Shown here one piece after another: positions 16,827 through 24,001 of a stretch of DNA of 42,448 nucleotides. Position 1 is the stretch's first letter; each line of letters opens with the position of its first letter. The stretch is from Tannerellaceae bacterium (GTDB lineage: Bacteria > Bacteroidota > Bacteroidia > Bacteroidales > Tannerellaceae): assembly GCA_021203545.1 (NCBI GenBank), contig JAJQAZ010000092.1:1-42448 (forward strand), written 5' to 3'. A program made the translations under genes and the position numbers. The notes under the pieces are model-generated. The model made no database searches. It saw nothing but the letters and a program-made list of their open reading frames with translations, and was not told the DNA's origin.

Positions 16827-17268
16827 ATGCTAAAAAAAATAATAGAATTAGAAACAATCCGGCAGGAACAGGCACGGCTTGCAGCCCGTGAAACAGAATT
16901 GGTAACCCCTGAACTAACGGATACCGACCTGCTCCCCCTACTCTACCTGTGGTTCAAAGAGTATGGCCGTAGGCGCAACTGCCCCCCCGCGCGACGACAG
17001 TGTAATGCAACGCAGAAAATTCCTGCTGATCGCTATCGCCCTCTACTCGCCCGGCACACTGATAGGAGACAAACTAAGATATGGCATGCGGGAGAAATTC
17101 CGGGAAGTATTAAACCTGAAAAGTCCCACCCTCGTATCCAACCTGGTGGGTGAAGGAGTTTTCTACTATCAGCAATACACCACCTTCAGGCGCGATGTAA
17201 CCAATGTGTACTACCACCTGCTACAACGACTCGAATGGTACCGCAACCAAACCGCTTCGAGGTTTTGA
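16827..17268 (+). pseudogene. Conserved-looking phage gene of unknown function, frameshifted at a C7 tract
   Basis: Two overlapping frames join into one protein of about 146 residues if one C is removed from C7 (16982-16988). The first frame gives MLKKIIELETIRQEQ...LLYLWFKEYGRRRNC and the second continues PPRDDSVMQRRKFLLIAIALYSP, then a helical region ending LLQRLEWYRNQTASRF. The second half has the more protein-like text, with a short hydrophobic stretch. I recall proteins with a similar QRRKF segment next to DnaB in Bacteroidales prophages, but no function. Break could be natural or an error. Confidence 0.65.
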
Positions 17269-17444
17269 CAAAAAGCAACCCAATCATCTAATATAAAAGA
17301 CAAAAAAACAGAAAAAAGCACATTTCAAAAACAGGAATATTTTTCATTTGCTACATCTAACAGGGTATTTCAACGGCATACCAGGCATTTAACCAATGTT
17401 TTACCCACTTAGATCAATTTGTTTAAAGGTAAAATCCATCAATC

Positions 17445-17523
17445 GCACCGGCCCTCCGGCAAAAAAGGGCCGGTGCTTTACCCAAAAAGCATCAATGCTT
17501 TCCCCTAAAAGCACCGGTGCTTT
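17445..17523. other. Cluster of three hairpins after the replication module
   Basis: Hairpin 1: GCACCGGCCCT (17445-17455) with AGGGCCGGTGC (17466-17476). Hairpin 2: AAAGCA/TGCTTT (17486-17501). Hairpin 3: the perfect palindrome AAAGCACCGGTGCTTT (17508-17523), followed by TTCTTTT-like sequence. The GCACCGG core is shared by hairpins 1 and 3. They may end the early transcript or be part of a replication origin. Confidence 0.5.
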
Positions 17524-17870
17524 CTTTTCGCTCCCTTTTTTACCCCAATTTACCCTCCAAAAGAGCTAAAACCAACCATTGGGCAACCCTACAAAAAATA
17601 ACAAAACGTAACCCATTCCACCCATTTACGAACCCACCCGGCTAAAAGCATACAGCCCTCTGCGGAAACCTCACAACAAAATGTAACCCCTTCCCCCAAA
17701 AACAAAACATCCTGCAAAACCCAAACCCCACGAGAACGCAAAATTCCAAACCACCTCCCACATCACCCCCAAAAATCCCCCTCACACAAACTTCAAATAT
17801 CAATTTGTCAAACTACCAAAATGTCAAAAAGCCGTTGCCCCGCTGACCCCCATCAAGTTAACATAAATTA
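17524..17870. other. Strand-asymmetric A+C-rich non-coding stretch
   Basis: On the plus strand nearly all bases are A or C, with few G or T, for about 300 bases. An imperfect repeat (AACAAAACGTAACCCATTCC near 17598, and ACAAAATGTAACCCCTTCCC near 17680) is visible. No open frame carries protein-like sequence. Such skew next to replication genes can mark an origin or unwinding region; it may also be unselected DNA. From about 17,870 to 18,020 the sequence is dispersed-repeat-like. Confidence 0.4.
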
Positions 17871-17965
17871 GTTTATTATTGAGTTTATGCCAGCCCCGTA
17901 GCACATAGCCGTCAGGTTAAGCCCATACAGTTTGTCATTCAATAACTCCAGCCGCATAGTGGCTG

Positions 17966-18018
17966 AACAAATAGTCTCACAAACACTATCCCCGCCCCCC
18001 CCTTTAGGGGGTTGGGGG
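17966..18018. repeat. Direct repeat flanking the HTH/XRE island, left copy
   Basis: AACAAATAGTCTCACAAACA continues CTATCCC and then the C/G-rich CCCTTTAGGGGG element. The same sequence occurs at 20828-20885 in the same orientation. The two bracket the small HTH gene and the XRE array. Confidence 0.7.
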
Positions 18019-18019
18019 G

Positions 18020-18304
18020 TTAGGGCCTGGAGGGTGGAAACAACACCTCCACCGGACACCCAAGCAGCTCCGCAATCTTCTCCTTCTCCGCCAGGCAGGG
18101 TTCCACATATCCATACACCCAGCGCCGGGCTGTCATTTTGGTTTTGCCGGACAGCCGGGCGATCGCTTCAACCAGTTCCTCTTTGGGCGCCGAGATAATA
18201 ACCGGCCTCCGCTCCGCCTTCGGCAGAGAAGCAAAATAATCTTTCAGGGATAAATTCTTATCGTTGGGAATAATCCGCCTGATTCGTTCTTCCTTTTCAC
18301 TCAT
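18020..18304 (-). CDS. Small HTH DNA-binding protein
   Basis: 94 residues from ATG 18304 (MSEKEERIRRIIPNDKN...). The C-terminal two thirds contain a Cro/XRE-like helix-turn-helix: EELVEAIARLSGKTKMTARRWVYG, then EKEKIAELLGCPVEVLFPP, the usual C-terminal pattern of XRE-type repressors. It points away from the XRE array. The stop codon and last residues lie against the C/G-rich repeat. The leader upstream (18335-18416) can fold strongly. Likely a regulator of a neighbouring early or island gene; target unknown. Confidence 0.7.
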   Translation of the reverse strand: MSEKEERIRRIIPNDKNLSLKDYFASLPKAERRPVIISAPKEELVEAIARLSGKTKMTARRWVYGYVEPCLAEKEKIAELLGCPVEVLFPPSRP

Positions 18305-18334
18305 ATCATTTATTATTATACGTATTCGGAGATA

Positions 18335-18416
18335 AAGGGTGTGCCGGGTTCCCGGACCTGATCCGGAACCGCACAGGAGCGGAACCCAGTACACACCCTT
18401 CGGGTTGCAGGGGTGT
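18335..18416 (-). promoter_or_regulatory. Structured leader with mutually exclusive hairpins
   Basis: AAGGGTGTG (18335-18343) pairs with CACACCCTT (18392-18400), enclosing GGGTTCC (18346-18352)/GGAACCC (18381-18387) and CCGGA/TCCGG. The same ACACCC strand can instead pair with GGGTGT (18411-18416). It lies 31-112 bases upstream of the minus-strand HTH gene. The layout resembles an attenuator or switch, but no function is shown. Confidence 0.35.
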
Positions 18417-18452
18417 TGCCTATCGTATATCTAAGGAATTGCCACAAAAAAG

Positions 18453-18728
18453 AAATTCTTAACAACTCTGTCAGACCCATAGCAATCACATATTACCGTT
18501 TGCAGCCCCAACAAACCTGTTAAGAATTTTATTATACAAAAGCGTGGGACTCACAAGTAGATAGTAGAGGTACTGCCATACCCAACAAGTGTTACAAGTG
18601 AGCCCACGCCATATCTTACAAATATAGCATGAGCTCGACAGATTACGTCACACTTGTTGAAGAAAATTGGCAGTTTTCTACTATCAAACCTCTGCAGACG
18701 CTTTTTATTACTGGTTTCTACCAGTAAT
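18453..18728. ncRNA. Highly structured non-coding region upstream of the XRE array
   Basis: A perfect 12-base inverted repeat AAATTCTTAACA (18453-18464)/TGTTAAGAATTT (18518-18529) surrounds a 53-base loop. A second stem pairs 18542-18554 with 18598-18609 (12 pairs, one bulge) and encloses GGTA/TACC. Further segments match 3' sequences: GATAGTAG (18560-18567) with CTACTATC (18677-18684), and ACAAGTGT with ACACTTGT (about 18650). A final perfect hairpin ATTACTGGT-TTCT-ACCAGTAAT lies at 18707-18728. No convincing protein is encoded. It is a candidate regulatory RNA, strand undetermined, or a DNA-level binding or recombination site. Confidence 0.4.
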
Positions 18729-18825
18729 TCTGTGGGACAAATATAAATATAAAATATCGAAATAAACAATAACTTATTAACAAATCGAGATATTAAATCT
18801 GAAGTGATTAGGACTAACGTCCTTC

Positions 18826-18841
18826 TAATTTTGTATTTGTG
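18826..18841 (+). promoter_or_regulatory. Promoter directly abutting a GTG start (possible leaderless mRNA), copy 1
   Basis: The -7 box TAATTTTG (18826-18833) is followed by TATTT and then the GTG start (18839) of the first XRE gene. TCTAATTTTGTATTTGTG recurs before the fifth XRE gene near 20004-20021. A transcript starting the usual few bases after -7 would have almost no leader. Confidence 0.5.
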
Positions 18842-19086
18842 AAAAAGAATGATGAACAAATTGAAAAATCAAAAAAATATCTCATAGAATTAGGAAAACA
18901 AATTCGTGAGGTACGAAACCTTAAAGGTTTAACACAAGAGACCCTTGCAGATATGGCGAAAATAGATTCGTCTTATCTCAGTGAAATTGAAACAGGAAAA
19001 TAAACGTTACATTTCTGACTCTTGCTAAGATTGCAAAACAATTAGGTTGCGATATTGCCGCATTTAGTAAAAACATTCCTAAATAA
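18839..19086 (+). pseudogene. XRE-family HTH regulator 1, frameshifted
   Basis: The frame runs MKKNDEQIEKSKKYLIELGKQIREVRNLKGLTQETLADMAKIDSSYLSEIETGK, then stops at TAA 19001-19003. One extra A in the A4 tract (18997-19000) would continue ...INVTFLTLAKIAKQLGCDIAAFSKNIPK and end at 19084-19086, closely matching XRE 5. The helix-turn-helix (LTQETLADMAKIDSSYLSEIE) is complete before the break, but the C-terminal helix is lost. GTG start. Likely the decayed member of a duplicated pair (or an assembly error). Confidence 0.75.
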
Positions 19087-19091
19087 AATAG

Positions 19092-19346
19092 ATGTTTGAT
19101 ATGAGTAATCTAACGGAAGAAGAGAAAAAATATCTTATCAAATTAGGAAACCAGATTCGTGAAGTACGAAATTCTAAAGCCTGGACACAAAAAAAATTAG
19201 GCGGGGAAATAGAAAAAGAGAGAGCCTATATTAGTAAAATAGAAAGAGGCTTACAAAATGTCACTTTTCTAACTCTTGTAAAATTGGCAGATGTATTAGA
19301 CTGTGATGTAACTACTTTTACCAAAAATATTCCGGACATTGAATAA
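19092..19346 (+). CDS. XRE-family HTH regulator 2
   Basis: 84 residues, one domain: IKLGNQIREVRNSKAWTQKKLGGEIEKERAYISKIERGLQ (helices 1-4 including HTH), then FLTLVKLADVLDCDVTTFTKNIP. This compact form is typical of Cro-like and restriction-modification controller proteins. It starts 6 bases after XRE 1 and ends shortly before XRE 3. The closest paralogue in the window is XRE 6 (both have EEEKKYLI.LGNQ, SKAWTQK, and FLTLVKLA...LxCDVxxFTxNIP). A shorter start at the second Met (MSNLT) is possible. Confidence 0.85.
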   Translation: MFDMSNLTEEEKKYLIKLGNQIREVRNSKAWTQKKLGGEIEKERAYISKIERGLQNVTFLTLVKLADVLDCDVTTFTKNIPDIE

Positions 19347-19388
19347 GGTAAAATAAGATCCATCAAAACTAATTTTTATCATTTATTA

Positions 19389-19625
19389 ATGCAACCAACT
19401 TATAGAACATACCGGCGTTTTGTATCTCATAGACTAATAGAAGCACGAGAGGAGGCAGGATTAACACAAAAGCAGGTAGGAGAGACAAAAATAATTACTC
19501 AAAGTTCTCTGTCAAAATTAGAAAATGGAGAAGGAAGAGTTGAATTTATTCGTCTAATAAAATTGGCCAAATTATACGGTAAACCTATAGACTTTTTTGT
19601 TTGGAAACCCGAAAAAGATAAATAA
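19389..19625 (+). CDS. XRE-family HTH regulator 3
   Basis: 78 residues. It begins MQPTYRTYRRFVSHRLIEAREEAGLTQKQVGETKIITQSSLSKLENGEG, a standard XRE helix-turn-helix with an N-terminal extension of about 12 residues. It ends FIRLIKLAKLYGKPIDFFVWKPEKDK, a C-terminal part unlike XRE 1, 2, 5 and 6 (YGKPIDFF is typical of phage-type XRE proteins). It sits 42 bases after XRE 2. Diverged from the duplicated pair and so probably of separate origin. Confidence 0.85.
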   Translation: MQPTYRTYRRFVSHRLIEAREEAGLTQKQVGETKIITQSSLSKLENGEGRVEFIRLIKLAKLYGKPIDFFVWKPEKDK

Positions 19626-19710
19626 AACCGGATAATATAAACGGCAGGAAAGCATAATTATTAAGACACTCACAAAAATAAAATACAAAGTGTTTCTTTA
19701 TCGATAAAAA

Positions 19711-19935
19711 ATGACACAAATAGACGAATACGTAATAGCAAGGGTAAAAGCAATGAGACAAGAAAGAGGTTGGAGCCAACAGGAACTTGCTGATTATATG
19801 AATTTCTCACAATCATTCATAAGAGATGTAGAAAATCCAAAGAAAGCACAAAAGTACAATTTAAGTCATATCAATGAATTATGTAAAATATTTGATTGTA
19901 CATTTGCTGATTTCTTTCCGGATAAACCTTTATGA
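19711..19935 (+). CDS. XRE-family HTH regulator 4
   Basis: 74 residues: ARVKAMRQERGWSQQELADYMNFSQSFIRDVENPKKAQKYNLSHINELCKIFDCTFADFFPDKPL. This is a complete single-domain XRE protein; the insert NPKKAQKYNL lengthens the turn after the recognition helix. It lies 85 bases after XRE 3, perhaps with its own promoter, and 83 bases before XRE 5. Not a close relative of the other five. Confidence 0.85.
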   Translation: MTQIDEYVIARVKAMRQERGWSQQELADYMNFSQSFIRDVENPKKAQKYNLSHINELCKIFDCTFADFFPDKPL

Positions 19936-20018
19936 ATGGGATTAGAAATCCCTGGACTCAAAATTTGAATATTTATAGCCCTTAGATACACAATAATCAG
20001 CCCTCTAATTTTGTATTT

Positions 20019-20255
20019 GTGAAAAAGAAAGAAGAAAAAAATAAATATCTCATAGAATTAGGTAAAAAGATTCGTGAGATTCGAACTTCTAAAGGTTTGA
20101 CACAAGAAATTCTGGCTGATATGGCAGAAATGGATACTGCTTATTTAAGTGGAGTTGAAAGAGGAGAAAGTAATATCACTTTCCTAACTCTTATAAAGAT
20201 TGCAAAACAATTAGGTTGCGATATTGCCACATTTAGTAAAAACATTCCTAAATAA
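20019..20255 (+). CDS. XRE-family HTH regulator 5 (paralogue of XRE 1)
   Basis: 78 residues from GTG 20019: MKKKEEKNKYLIELGKKIREIRTSKGLTQEILADMAEMDTAYLSGVERGE, ending TLIKIAKQLGCDIATFSKNIPK. Its promoter/start sequence and its 3' end (ATTGCAAAACAATTAGGTTG and onward) are nearly identical to XRE 1, so the two are a recent duplication. This copy is intact. The TAATTTTG box ends five bases before the start codon. It is followed by XRE 6 after 19 bases. Confidence 0.85.
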   Translation: MKKKEEKNKYLIELGKKIREIRTSKGLTQEILADMAEMDTAYLSGVERGESNITFLTLIKIAKQLGCDIATFSKNIPK

Positions 20256-20274
20256 GAGATCTAATGTAAGTAAT

Positions 20275-20544
20275 ATGGAGATAACAGAAGAAGAGAAAAA
20301 ATATCTCATAGAATTAGGAAACCAAGTGCGTGATTTACGACATTCTAAAGCCTGGACACAAAAAACGTTGGGTAAGAAAGCGGGAATGAATAGAGGTTAT
20401 ATTAGTGACATTGAAAGAGGCGCACGAAATGTCGCTTTCCTTACTCTTGTAAAACTGGCCGAAACATTAAACTGCGATGTAGCCGCCTTTACCCAAAATA
20501 TACCTATCAATAAAGAACGGATTAAAAATCCGAAGATCCATTAA
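20275..20544 (+). CDS. XRE-family HTH regulator 6 (paralogue of XRE 2)
   Basis: 89 residues from ATG 20275: MEITEEEKKYLIELGNQVRDLRHSKAWTQKTLGKKAGMNRGYISDIERGARNVAFLTLVKLAETLNCDVAAFTQNIP, then a basic tail KERIKNPKIH. A longer frame begins at 20224 inside XRE 5, but the ATG at 20275 aligns with XRE 2 and is preferred. The order XRE 5-XRE 6 repeats the order XRE 1-XRE 2. All are single-domain, with no effector or peptidase domain. Confidence 0.85.
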   Translation: MEITEEEKKYLIELGNQVRDLRHSKAWTQKTLGKKAGMNRGYISDIERGARNVAFLTLVKLAETLNCDVAAFTQNIPINKERIKNPKIH

Positions 20545-20559
20545 CCGGGGATAACATAT

Positions 20560-20790
20560 CCCCTCCGTCCAAAAAAGCTTTTAGCAAATGACCCCGGAAG
20601 GGGTCTAATATAAATAACCCCGGGTAAAACCCGGGGCAGGCAAACACACATACACATCACACAACCCGGAAAGGGTTGAACCCGCTTCGGGGTTCATACA
20701 GCTGAGTTGCTTTCTGCCACGGGTTTCACCCGCGGTTATGCACATTCAAGCCCTTCGGGCTTACAAGCTGTAACTTTTTCGATTTTATAA
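20560..20790. repeat. Cluster of short hairpins (dispersed repeat cassette)
   Basis: Five or six hairpins occur in a row: ACCCC/GGGGT (20591-20604), CCCCGGGT/ACCCGGGG (20618-20636), AACCC/GGGTT (20663-20677), GAACCC/GGGTTC (20678-20695), CCaCGGGT/ACCCGcGG (20717-20735) and AAGCCC/GGGCTT (20748-20762). They lie downstream of the XRE array in DNA with no gene. The rest of 20,545-21,132 holds the repeat at 20828 and the HU leader. I take this to be an intergenic repeat family that may also slow or stop transcription. Confidence 0.6.
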
Positions 20791-20827
20791 TTTAGTTTTT
20801 ACACATTCTCTCAAGAGGGGAAAAAGA

Positions 20828-20885
20828 AACAAATAGTCTCACAAACACTATCCCTACCCCCCCCTTTAGGGGGCCGGGGGGGGTC
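20828..20885. repeat. Direct repeat flanking the HTH/XRE island, right copy
   Basis: Matches 17966-18018: AACAAATAGTCTCACAAACA, then CTATCC and a C/G-rich CCCTTTAGGGGG element. Same orientation, about 2.86 kb apart. Confidence 0.7.
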
Positions 20886-21132
20886 AGTTGGGGGATATTA
20901 TTCCCTGACCATTACCCTTCCGGTCAGGTATTAACCCCGGAAATACTTCCGGCAACAGGTTCTTTTGGGTAACTTTAAGGAAGTAAAGAAGTATAAACTG
21001 TCTTATCTGTATACAGGCTTGCGCAGGTAAGTGTAACACGATTCCATATAAATGGGTTTACGGATATTTGTATCAGAATTGCAATTCGAAACAAATAAAA
21101 CAAACTATTTATTAATTAAAAAAATTAGAATT

Positions 21133-21570
21133 ATGGCATTAAGTTACAGATTGGTTTACAGAAAGAACATGAAACAGGGCGAAGGGTTGCCCGAAAAAGT
21201 GTATTATGCACAGGCAAGATCGACCGGCGAATGCGACATCCGGCGTCTTTGCACAGCGATCTCGGAACGTTGCACGGTAACCAGTTCCGATATTAAAGCG
21301 GTTCTGGACGCGCTGGTGGTTTTGATGAAAAGCGAACTGTCGGACGGAAAGATCGTACGGTTGAGGGATTTCGGAAGTTTCCGGATTACTTTCGGCAGCG
21401 AAGGGGCAGAGAGTGAAGAGAAATTCAATGCAAACCTTATCCGCCGTCCGAAATACACGTTCACACCGGATATCGATCTACAGGAACAGGCAAAAATCCT
21501 GAAGTACCGGAAATATTCGCCGGAGGTAATTGACAATACAGAGGAGTGTCCGTTACCGCACATTGAGTAA
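21133..21570 (+). CDS. HU-family DNA-binding protein (HU-HIG type)
   Basis: 145 residues from ATG 21133 (MALSYRLVYRKNMKQGEGLPEKVYYAQARSTG; only the opening is typical of the HU-HIG group). An upstream in-frame ATG (21052) is unlikely. The HU core includes LVVLMKSELSDGKIVRLRDFGSFRITFGSEGAESEEKF with the conserved GSF, and ends ANLIRRPKYTFTPDIDLQEQ, where HU proteins normally bend to the DNA-binding arm. Such proteins bind DNA without strong sequence preference. In Bacteroidales they are often next to DUF4248 and an amidase, as here, though the amidase is on the other strand some 3 kb away. Confidence 0.88.
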   Translation: MALSYRLVYRKNMKQGEGLPEKVYYAQARSTGECDIRRLCTAISERCTVTSSDIKAVLDALVVLMKSELSDGKIVRLRDFGSFRITFGSEGAESEEKFNANLIRRPKYTFTPDIDLQEQAKILKYRKYSPEVIDNTEECPLPHIE

Positions 21571-21601
21571 ACGAGAAACAAACAATTAAAACAAATACAC
21601 G

Positions 21602-21829
21602 ATGGAAACTATGAACGAATTTGCGATCCGTACTTACGGATTACAGGAACTGGCCCAGTACTATTTTCCTAACATACAGGGAAACTCTGCCACACAACAA
21701 CTCAAAAAGTGGATACGGTACAACGAGGAACTCTGTAAAGAACTAAAAGGTACCGGCTACAAACCGGGTGTTCGGTTACTTACTCCACGGCAGGTAGAAC
21801 TAATTGTTCATCACCTGGGACTACCGTAA
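21602..21829 (+). CDS. DUF4248 domain protein
   Basis: 75 residues: FAIRTYGLQELAQYYFPNIQGNSATQQLKKWIRYNEELCKEL, then YKPGVRLLTPRQVELIVHHLGLP. This is the DUF4248 family: a helical, HTH-like small protein encoded beside HU-HIG genes in Bacteroidales. The start may be ATG 21602 or 21611. It is 31 bases after the HU gene and ends before a strong terminator, so the two form one operon. Function unknown; DNA binding is suggested by the helical pattern and the partner. Confidence 0.88.
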   Translation: METMNEFAIRTYGLQELAQYYFPNIQGNSATQQLKKWIRYNEELCKELKGTGYKPGVRLLTPRQVELIVHHLGLP

Positions 21830-21850
21830 CCCATACGGCACAACAGCAGA

Positions 21851-21896
21851 ACCGGCAGTAATTGTATAATAAACAATACATACTGCCGGTTTTTCT
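21851..21896 (+). terminator. Rho-independent terminator after HU/DUF4248
   Basis: ACCGGCAGTA (21851-21860) and TACTGCCGGT (21881-21890) pair perfectly over 10 bases, extended by TGTAT/ATACA inside, and are followed by TTTTCTGTTTTT. Confidence 0.9.
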
Positions 21897-21902
21897 GTTT
21901 TT

Positions 21903-21971
21903 GCCAGTGCAGATTTCCCGCTGGTTTTCGCCGGTGCAGATTTCCCGCTGGCGCAGATTTCAATCTGTGCC
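21903..21971. repeat. REP-like repeat, copy 4, with two partial copies
   Basis: Full copy CGCTGGCGCAGATTTCAATC/TGTGCC at 21946-21971, preceded by two shortened units (GTGCAGATTTCCCGCTGG at about 21907 and 21934). The stop codon of the WG-repeat gene is inside the full copy, so its last residues (LGTD) come from the repeat. Confidence 0.7.
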
Positions 21972-23927
21972 TAAACAAGCAGACTGTAAATTATAATACT
22001 CCTGCCGGGTTTCGTACACATTTTCGCATTTATCAATAAAAACATCTCTATCATCGGTAAGTACCACATAGGCCAGGCCATCCTGATCGAAAGAATACAC
22101 ATATTTATATGTAGGATTTATTACCTCCACTCCCGTTGTATCAATATATCCCCAATAAGCACCACCTGATTTCACCTTGCCATAGCCATATTCATCAAAA
22201 TCCCTGCATTCATCGTACTCTAACCGGGTTATCTCGTCACCGGCTTTGTTAATGAAACCGTATCCAATACTGTTCTTTACAATCGCGAAACCATTACAAA
22301 ATTCAGAAGCATACTCATAACTCCGGGGGATATTTTTGCCCGTAGTATCTATAAAGGTATACCGCCCCTTCATCAGTTCTACCAATGCCATTCCTTCCTT
22401 AAACCGTTTGGCTGTTATGTATTGAGTAGGAGTAATCTCTTTACCGGACAAATCTATATATCCTTTTGCCGAATAGTCGCTGTCATATCTTTTAGTTACA
22501 ACCGCATAGCCTTCCTGAAAAGAATCAATCCAGGAATATTTCAAGGAGGTTATCTCCTCCCCTTTCCTGTTTATTACTCCATAGTGTTTTCCATCGGTCA
22601 CAATGGCTACCCCATTCCGGAAAGTGGGTAAGCTGGTATATTTGATAGGAGTAATCTCTTCGCCTGCCATATTAACCAACCCATATTTATCCCCTACCTG
22701 AATAAAAGCAACCGTATCGAAAAAATCTTCGGCGTAATCGTATTGAATAGGTGTTATTTCTTTCCCGGCATCATCTATATATCCATATTTACCGTTCAGC
22801 TTTACCACCCTGATGCCGTTAAACGGATCATTTATACGGCTGTATCTCTTTGCCGGAATAGCAGGTGCCTTTTTTGTTTGTTTGGGGATTATTTTACTTC
22901 TCCGCAGGAAAAGAGTCAGAGGAGATTCCGGTTTCAACACAGGCAGAATTTCCTCCCACGTAAAAAATATCATTTCGCCCGGGCCCCAATTTGAAAAATG
23001 TCCGGTAAAGGTAATCCCATTAGGAGAGATAAATATATCCATTCCCTGTACATCATACCCCATTTGCTCCAGTATCCGTTCATAATTACGGGTAAATATT
23101 TTACGGGGTGTTAGCTGCTCACCTGTCAGTAAATCGTACACCAGAAACCGCTCCCACATGGTTCCTTTGTGGCCACCACAATCCTCGTACGAATAAACGG
23201 TAAGCGATAGTATACCCTGCTGGTTACAATGGATTTCAAAATTAGTACCCCTACTATCGCAACCGGGTTCTGTTCTTCCAAATAATTCACTGATGTGGGT
23301 GTATATTTTCCGGTTTACCAAACCGGCATCAAATTCCTTCCGGTTATTTTCAATCCGCACTATTCTTTCACGCTCTTCCGATAGATACGGCTCTATAGTA
23401 ACCGATAGCGGAGCCCGCCGGAGGCTGATATCTTCGTACACTTCGTTTCCTATCCATCCTCCCTCCAGGCATTCGGGAGAGAGAGTGCCATAAAAAACAT
23501 CTTCGCCTTTCCGGGTCCGGATAGAAATCCCATACGTACCGGGAGCATCTTCTTCCTCCCCCGAAAGGGAAAAGCCATATCCGGACATACTTCTGTCCGG
23601 ATGATAAACAACCACACTACCGGTTAACTCCTCCGAATAAGTGTCCGGAATGATATATACATCCACCGTTTCGCCATGTATAGTACCGGTATAATTACAA
23701 TAAATAAATTCCTGTGGGGTGTAATGATGCCAGGGTATAGAGGCGTAAATTTCTATTTCTTCTTCTCCGTACTCCTCTTCTTCCTCTTCCGGATCGCCGG
23801 ATTCGTCTGTCAGGATCTCCTCCTCCCTTACCGGATAGGTATCCGGTGAAGAATAAAAAAAGAAGTAACCACCGGCAGCAAGCGCAAGAACAACTACGAT
23901 AAGAATAGTAATAAGATGTTTGTTCAT
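21960..23927 (-). CDS. Membrane-anchored WG-repeat protein
   Basis: 655 residues. One N-terminal transmembrane anchor (about 5-26, ITILIVVVLALAAGGYFFF) is followed by a very acidic linker (residues about 36-60, EEEILTDESGDPEEEEEEYGEEE). An unrecognised beta-rich region (60-350) precedes a run of about seven WG/KWG repeats (from about 365; YGYIDDAGKEITPIQYDYAEDF, YGLVNMAGEEITPIKY and similar). WG repeats form beta-propeller or solenoid scaffolds for protein contacts; they have no enzymatic activity by themselves. The C-terminus is supplied by a REP-like repeat. It sits between phage-like genes, so it may be cargo or a chromosomal gene. Confidence 0.88.
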   Translation of the reverse strand: MNKHLITILIVVVLALAAGGYFFFYSSPDTYPVREEEILTDESGDPEEEEEEYGEEEIEIYASIPWHHYTPQEFIYCNYTGTIHGETVDVYIIPDTYSEELTGSVVVYHPDRSMSGYGFSLSGEEEDAPGTYGISIRTRKGEDVFYGTLSPECLEGGWIGNEVYEDISLRRAPLSVTIEPYLSEERERIVRIENNRKEFDAGLVNRKIYTHISELFGRTEPGCDSRGTNFEIHCNQQGILSLTVYSYEDCGGHKGTMWERFLVYDLLTGEQLTPRKIFTRNYERILEQMGYDVQGMDIFISPNGITFTGHFSNWGPGEMIFFTWEEILPVLKPESPLTLFLRRSKIIPKQTKKAPAIPAKRYSRINDPFNGIRVVKLNGKYGYIDDAGKEITPIQYDYAEDFFDTVAFIQVGDKYGLVNMAGEEITPIKYTSLPTFRNGVAIVTDGKHYGVINRKGEEITSLKYSWIDSFQEGYAVVTKRYDSDYSAKGYIDLSGKEITPTQYITAKRFKEGMALVELMKGRYTFIDTTGKNIPRSYEYASEFCNGFAIVKNSIGYGFINKAGDEITRLEYDECRDFDEYGYGKVKSGGAYWGYIDTTGVEVINPTYKYVYSFDQDGLAYVVLTDDRDVFIDKCENVYETRQEYYNLQSACLGTD

Positions 23928-24001
23928 TTTGTCAATACGGTTTATTTACTCCAAAGATAAGAAAATTCAGGCTTCCCAGAGGGGAAATATATGAAAAAAC
24001 A

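Noticed and set aside
17868-18059. Minus-strand 63-codon frame
   Set aside because: It is largely encoded by the C/G-rich dispersed repeat (PQPPKGGGG) and lacks any domain or start signal.
18453-18728. Retron (msr-msd) element
   Set aside because: The folding is suggestive, but no reverse transcriptase gene lies nearby on either strand.
20560-20790. CRISPR array
   Set aside because: The repeated units are hairpins of different sequence and irregular spacing with no constant repeat, and no cas gene is present.
17966-20885. attL/attR of an integrated element
   Set aside because: The direct repeats contain the dispersed C/G-rich repeat found elsewhere, and no integrase is between or near them.
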